Positions 1 to 9,566 of a DNA stretch of 64,000 bases are shown here, piece by piece. The translations under genes and the position numbers were made by a program. Each line of letters opens with the position of its first letter. Within the stretch, counting starts at the first letter, position 1. Source of the DNA: Pseudooceanicola nanhaiensis DSM 18065 (GTDB lineage: Bacteria > Pseudomonadota > Alphaproteobacteria > Rhodobacterales > Rhodobacteraceae); NCBI RefSeq assembly GCF_000688295.1, contig NZ_JHZF01000017.1, forward strand, positions 1-64,000. Reading direction: 5' to 3'. The notes under the pieces are model-generated. The model saw nothing but the letters and a program-made list of their open reading frames with translations, had not been told where the DNA came from and did no database searches.

Positions 1-176
1 AGGAGCATTTCCGCCGGACACTGCTGCTCTCGGGCGGCGATTTCGGCGCCTTCCTGTCGAGCGGCATCGCCCAGGTCTGCCTCGGCGCCTCGGCGCTGCT
101 GGTCCTCTACGGGCTCTACCTCTCCTGGACCGAACGCAAGCGCCTCGCGGCCGGGAAGGCGGCGGCGCGCGGCTGA
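1..176 (+). CDS. TctA-type TTT permease, C-terminal fragment
   Basis: These are the last 58 codons of a gene entering from the left edge (frame begins at base 3). The visible protein begins EHFRRTLLLSGGDFGAF, which matches the C-terminal end of large permeases (TctA) of tripartite tricarboxylate transporters; the TctA at 32456-33979 reads ENFRRALIVSNGEVSTF at the same place. One hydrophobic helix follows, then a basic cytoplasmic tail (WTERKRLAAGKAAARG). TctA is the multi-spanning inner-membrane subunit that works with TctB and a periplasmic TctC. Its partners would lie to the left. The family is fairly sure; the substrate is unknown. Confidence 0.75.
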   Translation, partial: EHFRRTLLLSGGDFGAFLSSGIAQVCLGASALLVLYGLYLSWTERKRLAAGKAAARG

Positions 177-273
177 TCGCAACAGGCGCGGCGAATCGTC
201 GGGGCCGGCCCTTCCAGGGGCCGGCCCCGCACCGTTTTCGCCCGACGCTTTTTCGCGTCAGGGATGGAAGAGT

Positions 274-287
274 TTCACAGCTGTGAA
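274..287. promoter_or_regulatory. Distal palindromic operator, probable IclR-family site
   Basis: TTCACAGCTGTGAA is a perfect 14-bp palindrome. An extended copy lies at 326-341. The two centres are 53 bp apart, almost exactly five helical turns, so bound proteins would sit on the same DNA face. A related site with the same outer half-sites (TTTCA...TGAAA) lies just upstream of the iclR gene at 9331-9346. Assignment to that regulator is inferred from this sharing. Confidence 0.6.
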
Positions 288-325
288 GATCGTGCCCTGC
301 AAACCCGCTGACGACGGGGTCAGGA

Positions 326-341
326 TTTCACAGCTGTGAAA
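326..341. promoter_or_regulatory. Proximal palindromic operator, probable IclR-family site
   Basis: TTTCACAGCTGTGAAA is a perfect 16-bp palindrome, 24 bp upstream of a TTGACA box. Lying upstream of the promoter rather than over it, it suits an activator better than a repressor. IclR-family proteins are known to act either way, often through paired dimers on two phased sites, as expected with the copy at 274-287. Confidence 0.65.
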
Positions 342-365
342 GTGGAAAACACATTTGGGTTTCCT

Positions 366-371
366 TTGACA
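366..371 (+). promoter_or_regulatory. -35-like box of the 443-8508 operon
   Basis: TTGACA is an exact match to the sigma-70 -35 consensus, 72 bp before the start codon at 443. No good -10 hexamer lies at 16-18 bp (the sequence there is CGTCAT), which would fit a promoter that depends on the upstream activator sites. A start near base 400 is a guess. Confidence 0.45.
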
Positions 372-442
372 CAAACTCCGATCCGTAGCGTCATCGCCGC
401 ACCGGGCGGAATGGAGGCCGCCCGACAAGGGAGGAGGACCCG

Positions 443-2068
<1,626 letters not shown>

Positions 2069-2081
2069 CGGAGACGACAAG

Positions 2082-3209
2082 ATGACCGGTCTGATACTTG
2101 ACGACGAAGATGGCGGGCTGGCCCTGCTGCATGATAGCGTGGCGGGCTTCGCGGCCCGGCATCCGGGGCCCGCGGCCTTCCGCAAGCGCCGCGCGGCGGG
2201 CGCCGACCTCGACCGCGACACATGGGCGAAGATGGCCGAAGCCGGGTGGCTGGGCCTGATGCTGCCCGAGGAGCTCGGCGGCGCCGGGCTGGGCCTGCCC
2301 GAACAGGCGGTGCTGAGCGAGGCGCTCGGCCGCGCGCTCGTGACGGAACCGCTGGCGCAGCTCAGCGTCTTCGCGGGCATGCTGCTGGCCGGCGCCAACG
2401 CGGGCACGGAACGCGCGCGTCTTGCCGAAGGGCTGATTGCCGGAAGCGTCATCGCCGCCCCGGCCTGGCAGGGCCGGAAAGGTGCCCCCGCGCCGGTCGA
2501 GGCCAGGGTCTCGGGCGACGGGATCACCCTCTCCGGCCGGGTGGAGTTCGTCTCGGCGGCGCAATCGGCCACTGATTTCCTGGTGCTCGCGCGCTCGGGC
2601 GGCGAGGACATTCTGCTGAGCGTGCCGGCCGATGCCGCCGGTGTGACGGTCGACGCGCATCCGACGCTCGACGGCACGATGCTCGCCGCGGTCAGCTTCG
2701 ACGGCACCCGCGTCGCGGCCGACCGGCAGCTTGCGGGCGGCAACAGCGTCGGCACGGCGCTGGACCGGGCAATCGCGGTCACCCGCCTGATGCTCGCCGC
2801 CGAGATGGCCGGGATCGCCACGCGCGCGATCGAGGAAACCGCGGCCTACACCATCGAGCGGGTGCAGTTCGGCAAGCGCATCGCCTCTTTCCAGGTGGTC
2901 CAGCACCGGTTGGTCGACATGTGGGCCGATGCCGAGTTCGCCAATGCCGCCGTGGTCCACGCCGTGGAGACCTGCGCGGAAGGGCAGGGGCTTCCCGCCG
3001 ACCTCGCGGTTCTCGCCGCCAAGGCGCGGGCCGGGGATGCCGCCGTCTCGATCACCCGCCGGGCGATCCACCTGCACGGGGCCATGGGCTTCACCGACGA
3101 TTGCGACATCGGCCTCTTCATGAAGCGGGCCGTCGCCCTGAACGCAACCCTCGGCCAGCCGGAAGAGCTGCGCCTGCAATTCGTGGCGCGCGAACGCGTC
3201 GCCGCTTGA
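2082..3209 (+). CDS. Acyl-CoA dehydrogenase, small (beta-type) partner
   Basis: A 375-residue FAD-dependent acyl-CoA dehydrogenase-fold protein. The start at 2082 (MTGLILDD) follows GACGGAGACGACAAG and lies 13 nt after the ligase stop; longer in-frame extensions run into the ligase and are rejected. The middle has the RVQFGKRIASFQVVQH stretch, and the C-terminal part has IHLHGAMGFTDD instead of the YxGTxEIQ-type end. This is typical of one half of heteromeric acyl-CoA dehydrogenases known from steroid and bile-acid side-chain degradation. A second dehydrogenase with the complementary C-terminus lies at 4001-5164, so an alpha2beta2 enzyme is likely. It would form the alpha,beta-double bond of a CoA thioester, passing electrons to ETF. 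Confidence 0.8.
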   Translation: MTGLILDDEDGGLALLHDSVAGFAARHPGPAAFRKRRAAGADLDRDTWAKMAEAGWLGLMLPEELGGAGLGLPEQAVLSEALGRALVTEPLAQLSVFAGMLLAGANAGTERARLAEGLIAGSVIAAPAWQGRKGAPAPVEARVSGDGITLSGRVEFVSAAQSATDFLVLARSGGEDILLSVPADAAGVTVDAHPTLDGTMLAAVSFDGTRVAADRQLAGGNSVGTALDRAIAVTRLMLAAEMAGIATRAIEETAAYTIERVQFGKRIASFQVVQHRLVDMWADAEFANAAVVHAVETCAEGQGLPADLAVLAAKARAGDAAVSITRRAIHLHGAMGFTDDCDIGLFMKRAVALNATLGQPEELRLQFVARERVAA

Positions 3210-3221
3210 AAGGACCATGAC

Positions 3222-4001
3222 ATGAAGAATGAGCTGATCAAGACGAAGATCGAGGATCACATCGCGGTCGTCACGCTGGACGCGCCGCCGGTGAACGCCC
3301 AGTCGAAGGAATTCATGGAAGAGCTGATCGCGGTCTTCGACGAGCTCAACCATAAGAAGGGCGTGCGCTGCGTCGTGCTGACCGGCAACGGCAAGTGCTT
3401 CTCGGCCGGGGCCGACATCAAGGGCCGCGCCAAACAGAGCGAATGGGAACCGGGCGACATCAACCGCCACCTGCGCCGGGCGCGCGAGGTCGGGTTCGTC
3501 ATCATGGAGATGAACATCCCCGTCATCGCCGCCGTGAACGGCCCGGCGCTCGGCGCGGGCATGGGGCTGGCGATCTGCTCGGACATCATCGTGGCCTCGA
3601 CCAGGGCGGTTTTCGGCCTGCCCGAGATCGACATCGGCCTGATGGGTGGCGTGCGCCACACGATGCGGGTCTTCCCGGTGGGCCTTACACGGCGGATGGT
3701 GCTGACCGGCTACCGCGTCCCGGCCGAAGAGCTCTACCGCCGCGGCCTGATCGAGGCCTGCGTCGAGCCGGAAGAGTTGATGGACACCGCCATGGAAATG
3801 GCGCGCAACATGGCCTCCAAGTCGCCGACCGCGATCAAGCTCGCCAAGCGGGCGCTGAACACGGTCGAGACGATGGGCCTCAAGGACGGCTACCGGTTCG
3901 AGCAGAACCTGACCGTCGAGATGACCGGGCATGCCGACAGCAAGGAGGCGATGGCCGCCTTCCTCGAAAAGCGCCCGGCCGTGTTCTCGGACGAAGTGTG
4001 A
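3222..4001 (+). CDS. Enoyl-CoA hydratase/isomerase (crotonase) family protein
   Basis: A 259-residue crotonase-fold protein. The oxyanion-hole segments are CFSAGADIKGR (about 65) and NGPALGAGMGL (about 106-116). The second catalytic glutamate is kept in GLPEIDIGL (Glu135), but the first (Glu144 of rat hydratase, in GGGxE) is glycine here (about Gly115). Known relatives with one glutamate include isomerases and hydratases with altered chemistry, so strict enoyl-CoA hydration is not certain. It lies between the two dehydrogenase genes and overlaps the next gene by 1 nt (TGATG). Its close parallel at 24809 carries the same substitution. Confidence 0.8.
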   Translation: MKNELIKTKIEDHIAVVTLDAPPVNAQSKEFMEELIAVFDELNHKKGVRCVVLTGNGKCFSAGADIKGRAKQSEWEPGDINRHLRRAREVGFVIMEMNIPVIAAVNGPALGAGMGLAICSDIIVASTRAVFGLPEIDIGLMGGVRHTMRVFPVGLTRRMVLTGYRVPAEELYRRGLIEACVEPEELMDTAMEMARNMASKSPTAIKLAKRALNTVETMGLKDGYRFEQNLTVEMTGHADSKEAMAAFLEKRPAVFSDEV

Positions 4002-5164
4002 TGGCCGAGCAGCAGGACTGGAACGCCCTCAGCGACGCGGACTTCCGGGCGATCTTCCGGAGCTGGGTGGAAGAGAACCTGCCGCCCGAGCTGCGCTTCA
4101 TGCGCAAGCAGCGTCCGGTCTTCGAAGAGGTCGCCGAGTGGTATCACCGTCTGGCCGAGAAGGGCTGGCTCTCGCCGGTCTGGCCGCAGGAATACGGCGG
4201 CATGGGCCTCGATGCGGGCAAGCACATCGTCTATGTCGAGGAATGGGCCCGGCTTGGCTGCCCGCGCATTCCCGACCACGGCATCGGCCTGACCGGCCCG
4301 CTTCTGATCCGCTACGGCACGGACGCGCAGAATGACTTCTTCCTGCCGAAGATCCTCTCGGGGGAGCATGTCTGGTGCCAGGGCTATTCCGAGCCGAACG
4401 CGGGTTCGGACCTTGCCAGCCTGAAGACCGCCGCCGTGCGGGACGGGGACGACTTCATCGTCAACGGCCAGAAGATCTGGACCACGCTGGCCCATTGCGC
4501 GAACTGGATCCTGCTGCTCGCGCGGACCAGCAGCGACGGCCCGAAGCGGCAGAACGGCATCACCGTGCTGCTGGTCGACATGACCGACCCGGGCGTCACC
4601 GTGCGCCCGATCCCGAACCTGCGGCAGGAGACGGACTTCTGCGAGGTCTTCTTCGACAATGTCCGTGTGCCCGCCGCCAACGTGGTGGGCGAGGTCGATC
4701 AGGGCTGGGCGCTGGCCAAGGCGGTGCTGGGGCACGAGCGCATCTTCCTCGGTGCGCCCTCGCGCCCCGAATACGCGATCAAGCGGCTTGAACGGCTGGC
4801 CAAGGACCGGGGCGCCTTCGACGATCCCGGTTTCGTCGCGCGCTATGCCAAGCTCAGGCTCGACCTCTACGACCTCGGCTCCGCCTTCGAACGGTTCGCG
4901 CGGGTGCTGCGGGCGGGCGGTGACCTTGGTCCCGATGTCTCGGTGCTGAAAATCTTCTGCTCGGAACTCTACCAGCGGATCACCGAGGAGATGCTGACCG
5001 TGGCGGGTGAGGAAGCCCGCTTCTGGGACGATCTGCAGACGGCGGAGGGCGAGGTCGACGCGATGAACCTCTACCTCGACAGCCGGGCGCCGGCGATCTT
5101 CGGCGGGTCCAATGAAATCCAGCGCGGTGTTCTCGCGAAAGGCGTGCTCGGCCTGCCGTCCTGA
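4001..5164 (+). CDS. Acyl-CoA dehydrogenase, large (alpha-type) partner
   Basis: A 387-residue acyl-CoA dehydrogenase starting at ATG 4001, coupled by a 1-nt overlap to the hydratase. The N-terminal helical domain contains WPQEYGGMGLD; the mid-domain has the flavin-binding stretch WCQGYSEPNAGSDLASL and GQKIWTTLAH; the C-terminus has IFGGSNEIQRGVLAKGVLGL. The position that holds catalytic Glu in MCAD (YEGT) is Gly here, as in many long-chain or branched-chain relatives where the base lies elsewhere, so the base is not assigned. Probably acts with the 2082-3209 product as a heterotetramer in beta-oxidation of the substrate of this operon. Confidence 0.82.
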   Translation: MAEQQDWNALSDADFRAIFRSWVEENLPPELRFMRKQRPVFEEVAEWYHRLAEKGWLSPVWPQEYGGMGLDAGKHIVYVEEWARLGCPRIPDHGIGLTGPLLIRYGTDAQNDFFLPKILSGEHVWCQGYSEPNAGSDLASLKTAAVRDGDDFIVNGQKIWTTLAHCANWILLLARTSSDGPKRQNGITVLLVDMTDPGVTVRPIPNLRQETDFCEVFFDNVRVPAANVVGEVDQGWALAKAVLGHERIFLGAPSRPEYAIKRLERLAKDRGAFDDPGFVARYAKLRLDLYDLGSAFERFARVLRAGGDLGPDVSVLKIFCSELYQRITEEMLTVAGEEARFWDDLQTAEGEVDAMNLYLDSRAPAIFGGSNEIQRGVLAKGVLGLPS

Positions 5165-5191
5165 GGGGCGCGGCCGGAAGGGAGGGGAGAG

Positions 5192-5965
5192 ATGGCGAAC
5201 ACAACCGGACCGGACTACGCGCTCGAGGCGCGGGGGATCGGCAAGCAGTTCGGATCGTTCTGGGCGGTCAAGGACGTGCACCTCAGGATCCCGCGCGGAT
5301 CGATCCACGCCCTGATCGGGCCGAACGGGGCGGGCAAGACGACCTGTTTCAACCTCCTGACCAAGACGCTCCAACCCTCGACCGGGCAGATCATCCTGAA
5401 CGGCGAGGACATCTCGGGGCTGCGCACGAGCGACGTCGCGAAGCGCGGGATGGTCCGGTCGTTCCAGATCTCGGCGATCTTCGCCGACATGACGGTGCTC
5501 GAGAACGTCCGCGTCGCGCTGCAATCGGCGCATGGCAGGGCGTTCCGCTTCCTCAGCCCGATCTCGTCGATCCGCGGCCTCGACACGAGGGCGCGGGAAT
5601 TGCTGGCGGATGTGGGGCTCGCGGATGCCGAGACGGCAAAGGCTGCCGATCTCTCCTATGGCAAGAAGCGCGCCCTCGAGATCGCGACGACGCTGGCACT
5701 CGATCCGCAGGTGATGTTGCTGGACGAACCGACCGCCGGCATGGGCCACGAGGATATCGAGCCGATCACCCAGCTGATCCGCAAGGTCTCGGCCGGGCGC
5801 ACGATCGTGATCGTGGAGCACAACCTCTCGGTCGTTTCGACCCTCTCGGACCGGATCACGGTGCTGCAGGCGGGGCAGGTGCTGATGGAAGGCACCTATC
5901 CGGAGGTCTCGGCCGACGAGCGCGTCATCGCCGCCTACATGGGAGGGGTCGAGGATGCCCACTGA
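5192..5965 (+). CDS. livG: Branched-chain-type ABC importer ATPase (LivG-like)
   Basis: A 257-residue ABC ATPase. Walker A is GPNGAGKTT (about 42-50). The signature region is LSYGKKRALEIA (about 153), Walker B is VMLLDEPTAGM (about 175), and the switch histidine is in IVIVEHNLSV. The LSYGKKR form of the signature and the pairing with a second ATPase are typical of LivG proteins of the HAAT (branched-chain amino acid) importer family. GGGAGGGGAGAG precedes the start. It overlaps livF by 11 nt. With livF, livH, livM and the binding protein at 10384 it forms one importer. Sitting among beta-oxidation genes, it more likely carries an organic acid or aromatic/terpenoid acid than leucine. Confidence 0.85.
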   Translation: MANTTGPDYALEARGIGKQFGSFWAVKDVHLRIPRGSIHALIGPNGAGKTTCFNLLTKTLQPSTGQIILNGEDISGLRTSDVAKRGMVRSFQISAIFADMTVLENVRVALQSAHGRAFRFLSPISSIRGLDTRARELLADVGLADAETAKAADLSYGKKRALEIATTLALDPQVMLLDEPTAGMGHEDIEPITQLIRKVSAGRTIVIVEHNLSVVSTLSDRITVLQAGQVLMEGTYPEVSADERVIAAYMGGVEDAH

Positions 5966-6665
5966 CACCGCATTGCTCGAGGTGACGGACCTGCGTGCCT
6001 GGTACGCCGAAAGCCAGGCGCTGCAGGGGATCGGCTTCAGGGTCAACCCGGGCGAGCTGGTCACGCTGATCGGCCGCAACGGCGCCGGCAAGACCACCAC
6101 GCTGCGGTCGATCATGGGGATCGTGAAGAACCGCAAGGGCTCCATCCGCTTCGAAGGGAATGAGCTGATCGGCAAGCGCACATACCAGATCGCGCGACAG
6201 GGCATCGCCTATTGCCCCGAGGAACGCGGCATCTTCGCCTCGCTCTCGGTGCGCGAGAACCTGTCGCTGCCGCCGACGCTGAAATCCGGCGGCATGAGCG
6301 AGGATGCCCTGTTCGAGACCTTCCCGAACCTCAGGGCCCGCGCGTCGAGCCGGGGGACGCAGCTGTCGGGCGGCGAGCAGCAGATGCTCGCCATCGCCCG
6401 CATCCTGCGGAACGGCTGCCGGTTCCTGCTGCTCGACGAACCCTCCGAGGGCCTTGCCCCGGTGGTCGTGAAGGAGATCGGCGCGCAGATCCGCCGGCTC
6501 AAGGCGCAGGGCTACACGATCCTGCTGGTCGAGCAGAACCTGAACTTCGCCCGGTCGGTCGCCGATCGGCATGTCGTGATCGAACACGGCACGGTCGTGG
6601 ACCAGCTCACCAACGACGAGCTGTCGGCCGACCTCAACCGCGTCAAGACCTACCTGGGAGTGTGA
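5955..6665 (+). CDS. livF: Branched-chain-type ABC importer ATPase (LivF-like)
   Basis: A 236-residue second ATPase of the importer. Walker A is GRNGAGKTTTLRSIMG (about 34-49), the signature is LSGGEQQMLAIARIL (about 134), Walker B is FLLLDEPSEGLAP (about 155), and the histidine-loop equivalent is ILLVEQNLNF, with Gln rather than His as is normal in LivF. It overlaps livG by 11 nt and is followed by the first permease after 2 nt, so the four subunits are translated together. It binds ATP at the inner face of the membrane. Confidence 0.85.
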   Translation: MPTDTALLEVTDLRAWYAESQALQGIGFRVNPGELVTLIGRNGAGKTTTLRSIMGIVKNRKGSIRFEGNELIGKRTYQIARQGIAYCPEERGIFASLSVRENLSLPPTLKSGGMSEDALFETFPNLRARASSRGTQLSGGEQQMLAIARILRNGCRFLLLDEPSEGLAPVVVKEIGAQIRRLKAQGYTILLVEQNLNFARSVADRHVVIEHGTVVDQLTNDELSADLNRVKTYLGV

Positions 6666-6667
6666 GC

Positions 6668-7549
6668 ATGTTCGACGGGATCACGCCGCAGCTGCTCTTC
6701 GGACAGCTTCTGATCGGGGTCATCAACGGCTCCTTCTACGCGATGCTGGCCATGGGGCTGGCGATCATCTTCGGGCTCATGCACGTGGTGAACTTCGCGC
6801 ACGGGGCGCAGTACATGCTGGGCGCCTTCGTCGCCTGGCTGCTGCTCACCCACCTCGGCATCCCCTATTGGGGGGCGCTGTTCATCGCGCCGGTTGTGGT
6901 GGCGATCTTCGGCATCGTCATGGAGCGATTGCTGCTGAAGCCGATCGCCAACCTCGACCACCTATATTCGCTGCTGGTGACCTATGCCGCGACGCTGGTG
7001 ATCGAGGGGCTGATCCGCCAGCAATACGGCTCCACTGGCTTGCCCTACAACTCGCCGCTGCCGGGTGGGGTGAACCTCGGGTTCATGTTCATGCCGTGGT
7101 ACCGGCTCTGGGTCGTCGTCTTCTCGGTCGTGACCTGCCTCGGGACCTGGCTGTTAATCGAGCACACGAAGCTCGGCTCCTACCTGCGGGCGGCCAATGA
7201 ATCGCCCGAGATCGTCGAGAGCTTCGGCATCAACGTGCCCCGCATGATGACGCTCACCTACGGTTTCGGCGTCGGCCTGGCCGGGCTGTCGGGTGTTCTG
7301 GCCGCGCCGGTCTACCAGGTCTCGCCCTCCATGGGCTCGGGGCTGATGATCACCATCTTCGCGGTGGTGGTGATCGGCGGCATGGGCTCGATCATCGGGG
7401 CGATCCTCACCGGCTATCTGCTGGGCATCGTCGAGGGGCTGACCAAGGTCTTCTACCCCGAGGGCGCGGGCCTGGTGATCTTCTTCATCATGCTGCTGGC
7501 GCTGATCTTCCGGCCCAGCGGGCTGTTTTCCGGAACGGAGAAATCGTGA
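6668..7549 (+). CDS. livH: Branched-chain-type ABC importer permease (LivH-like)
   Basis: A 293-residue inner-membrane permease with about eight hydrophobic segments. Family marks include LINGSFYAMLAMGLAIIFGLMHVVNFAHG near the N-terminus (read as two parts, LIGVINGSFYAML and GLMHVVNFAHG) and ANLDHLYSLLVTYAATL. The start at 6668 lies 2 nt after the livF stop; the in-frame upstream extension runs through livF and is rejected. It overlaps livM by 1 nt. Confidence 0.83.
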   Translation: MFDGITPQLLFGQLLIGVINGSFYAMLAMGLAIIFGLMHVVNFAHGAQYMLGAFVAWLLLTHLGIPYWGALFIAPVVVAIFGIVMERLLLKPIANLDHLYSLLVTYAATLVIEGLIRQQYGSTGLPYNSPLPGGVNLGFMFMPWYRLWVVVFSVVTCLGTWLLIEHTKLGSYLRAANESPEIVESFGINVPRMMTLTYGFGVGLAGLSGVLAAPVYQVSPSMGSGLMITIFAVVVIGGMGSIIGAILTGYLLGIVEGLTKVFYPEGAGLVIFFIMLLALIFRPSGLFSGTEKS

Positions 7550-8508
7550 TGCGCATCGCCCTGATCCTGCTTGGCGTCGCGGCGGCGCTGATCGCCCCGT
7601 TCTTCGTCTACCCGGTGCTGCTGATGACGATACTTTGCTTCGTCGTCTTCGCCACCTCGTTCAACCTGCTCCTCGGCTACGTCGGGCTGCTCTGCTTCGG
7701 GCAGGCGATGTTCCTGGGGCTCTCGGCCTACGTCACCGGCCACATCCTGAAGACCACCGACCTGTCGCTCGAGATCGCGATCCTGGCGGGCGCCCTCGTC
7801 TCGGCGGTGCTCGGCGCCTTCGTGGGCTTCGTTGCGGTCCGGCGCTCGGGCATCCAGTTCGCGATGATTACCTTCGCCTTCGCGCAGTTCGTCTACTTCC
7901 TGCTGCTCCGGTCCGAGTTCACCGGCGGCGAGAACGGGATGCAGGGGATCCCCCGCTCGGAGCTGTTCGGGATCTTCGACGTGTCGGACACGCTCACCTT
8001 CTATTACGTGATCCTCGGGATGACCGCGCTCGCGATCCTGCTGGCCTACCGGGTGATCCATTCGCCCTACGGCGAGATCCTGAAGGCGATCCGCGACAAC
8101 GAACCCCGGGTGGAATCCCTGGGCTTCAAGCCCGAACGGTTCAAGATCCTCGCCATGAGCATCTCGGCCGGGATCGCGGGTTTCGCGGGCGGGATGAAGG
8201 CGGCGGTCTACGGGTTCGCCACGCTCACCGACGTGTCCTGGACCGTCTCGGGCGAGGTTATTCTGATGACCCTGCTCGGCGGGCTCGGCACGCTGACCGG
8301 CCCGATGGTCGGAGCCGGGATTGTCATCGTCATGAACGACGAACTGGCGCAGTTCGGCGAATGGGCCCTGATCGCGCAGGGGATCATCCTGATCCTCGTG
8401 ATCCTGTTCTTCCGCCGCGGTGTGGTCGGCGAGGCGGGGGCTTTCTTCCGCCGCCGCCAGGCCCGGGCGAAGGACGCCCCGGCCGGCAAGCCGCGGGAAG
8501 CGGAATAA
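7549..8508 (+). CDS. livM: Branched-chain-type ABC importer permease (LivM-like)
   Basis: A 319-residue permease with alternating hydrophobic helices and the LivM marks SFNLLLGYVGLLCFGQAMF, VRRSGIQFAMITFAFAQ and AIRDNEPRVESLGF, the cytoplasmic loop that contacts the ATPases. ATG 7549 overlaps the livH stop by 1 nt; GTG 7546 directly before it is an alternative. The C-terminus is an arginine-rich tail (FFRRRQARAKD). It ends 19 bp from the convergent iclR gene. Confidence 0.83.
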   Translation: MRIALILLGVAAALIAPFFVYPVLLMTILCFVVFATSFNLLLGYVGLLCFGQAMFLGLSAYVTGHILKTTDLSLEIAILAGALVSAVLGAFVGFVAVRRSGIQFAMITFAFAQFVYFLLLRSEFTGGENGMQGIPRSELFGIFDVSDTLTFYYVILGMTALAILLAYRVIHSPYGEILKAIRDNEPRVESLGFKPERFKILAMSISAGIAGFAGGMKAAVYGFATLTDVSWTVSGEVILMTLLGGLGTLTGPMVGAGIVIVMNDELAQFGEWALIAQGIILILVILFFRRGVVGEAGAFFRRRQARAKDAPAGKPREAE

Positions 8509-8527
8509 GGCGATGCGGTCCGCGGCG

Positions 8528-9307
8528 TCAAAGCTCGATCTGGACCGGGTGGCCGAAATCGGGATCGGTGCGCACCGAGCGGACCGCATTGCGCAGCGCC
8601 TGCAGGTAGCGGTCGTGGTTCCTGCGGAACCGGTCCGCCACGCCGCCGAGCGCCAGCGCGATCGGCTGGCCCTGCACCAGGACCGGCAGGATCATCGCGA
8701 AGGTGGCGCCGCCCTCGAAGGGGGTGTCCTCGACATAGCCGTAGCCGAGGCGGCGGATTTCGGCGACCTTCTCGGTCACGTCCGAAAGCTTCACCCGGTC
8801 CGAGGCCTTGGGCGTTGCGATGTTGGCCCGGCGCACCGTGTTCTCCAGCTTGTCGGGCGGAAGCGTGGCCAGCAGCACGAGGCCCGCGATCGACTTGGTG
8901 ATCGGCCGGATCGTGCCCTCCTCGATGTGGAAGCGCAGGGCGTGGATCGATTCCTTGGTCTGGATGTACTGGAGGTAGACGTCGTTCTTGGCCCCCAGGA
9001 AGATGCCCTCGCCGGTCGCGGCGTGCAGGTCGTGCATCGCGTCGATCACCTGCCCCGACCCGAACAGCGCCTTTGGGATCCAGTCGCCCAGGCCCGTGAC
9101 CTTGGTGGTCGGGAAGTAGACCCGCGCGCGCCGGTCGTAGTTCAGGTAGCCCAGCTTAACGAGCGTCTTCAGCAGGACCGTTGTGCTCGACAGCGGATAG
9201 CCGAGACCGGCGGCCAGTTCGGACATCGACCGCGGCTGACGGCTGAGCCGGAAGTAGTCCAGGATCTCGAAGGCTCGGGCAGCCGATTTGACTTTCTCGT
9301 CACTCAT
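8528..9307 (-). CDS. IclR-family transcriptional regulator
   Basis: A 259-residue regulator. An N-terminal winged helix-turn-helix (about 8-68: RAFEILDYFRL, SMSELAAGLGYPLSSTTVLLKTL) is followed by an IclR effector-binding domain (about 80-250; GEGIFLGAKNDVYLQYIQ and the ends GGATFAMILPV and ALALGGVADRF). The start at 9307 has GGAGAGGAGG upstream. A palindrome TTTCA-N6-TGAAA lies 24 bp upstream of the start codon, suggesting autorepression; two better copies lie before the 443 operon, suggesting this protein controls the flanking catabolic genes in both directions. The effector is probably the substrate or a CoA intermediate, but this cannot be read from the sequence. Confidence 0.85.
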   Translation of the reverse strand: MSDEKVKSAARAFEILDYFRLSRQPRSMSELAAGLGYPLSSTTVLLKTLVKLGYLNYDRRARVYFPTTKVTGLGDWIPKALFGSGQVIDAMHDLHAATGEGIFLGAKNDVYLQYIQTKESIHALRFHIEEGTIRPITKSIAGLVLLATLPPDKLENTVRRANIATPKASDRVKLSDVTEKVAEIRRLGYGYVEDTPFEGGATFAMILPVLVQGQPIALALGGVADRFRRNHDRYLQALRNAVRSVRTDPDFGHPVQIEL

Positions 9308-9330
9308 GAGGGCCTCCTCTCCCGCACGAC

Positions 9331-9346
9331 TTTCAACTATGTGAAA
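9331..9346. promoter_or_regulatory. Probable IclR autoregulatory operator
   Basis: TTTCAACTATGTGAAA has the same outer half-sites and 16-bp length as TTTCACAGCTGTGAAA at 326-341 (13 of 16 bases identical). It lies between iclR (minus strand) and the SDR gene at 9567, close enough to the iclR start to block its transcription. A small second dyad, GTGT-CCT-ACAC at 9347-9357, abuts it. The rest of the gap to 9566 holds a GC-rich hairpin (9466-9484) and no gene. Confidence 0.55.
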
Positions 9347-9566
9347 GTGTCCTACACATATCCAAAAGATTTGGCCCCCACAACACGCCGTGTGACACTG
9401 GGACCAAGCCGAGGAGGGAGTCGTTCAGGAGAGGACGCGCGCCACCGCAGGAGGAGAGACCGGGACCGCCCGAGAGCCGGGCGGCCCCACCGGACAACCG
9501 GAATTCGGACGACGGACAGAGACCCGGAGGCGGGCGCGCGGCGCTTTCTCCGGCAAGGGAGGACGC

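Noticed and set aside
2082-3209. Longer starts for genes following overlaps (for example from 1938 for the first dehydrogenase)
   Set aside because: The extensions read through the end of the upstream gene and add Arg/Ser-rich text without family similarity; starts with ribosome sites at the gene junctions fit better.
9466-9484. Hairpin CCGCCCG-AGAGC-CGGGCGG before the SDR at 9567 as a riboswitch or attenuator
   Set aside because: A single 7-bp GC stem without a conserved core or T-tract; such stems are expected by chance in this composition.
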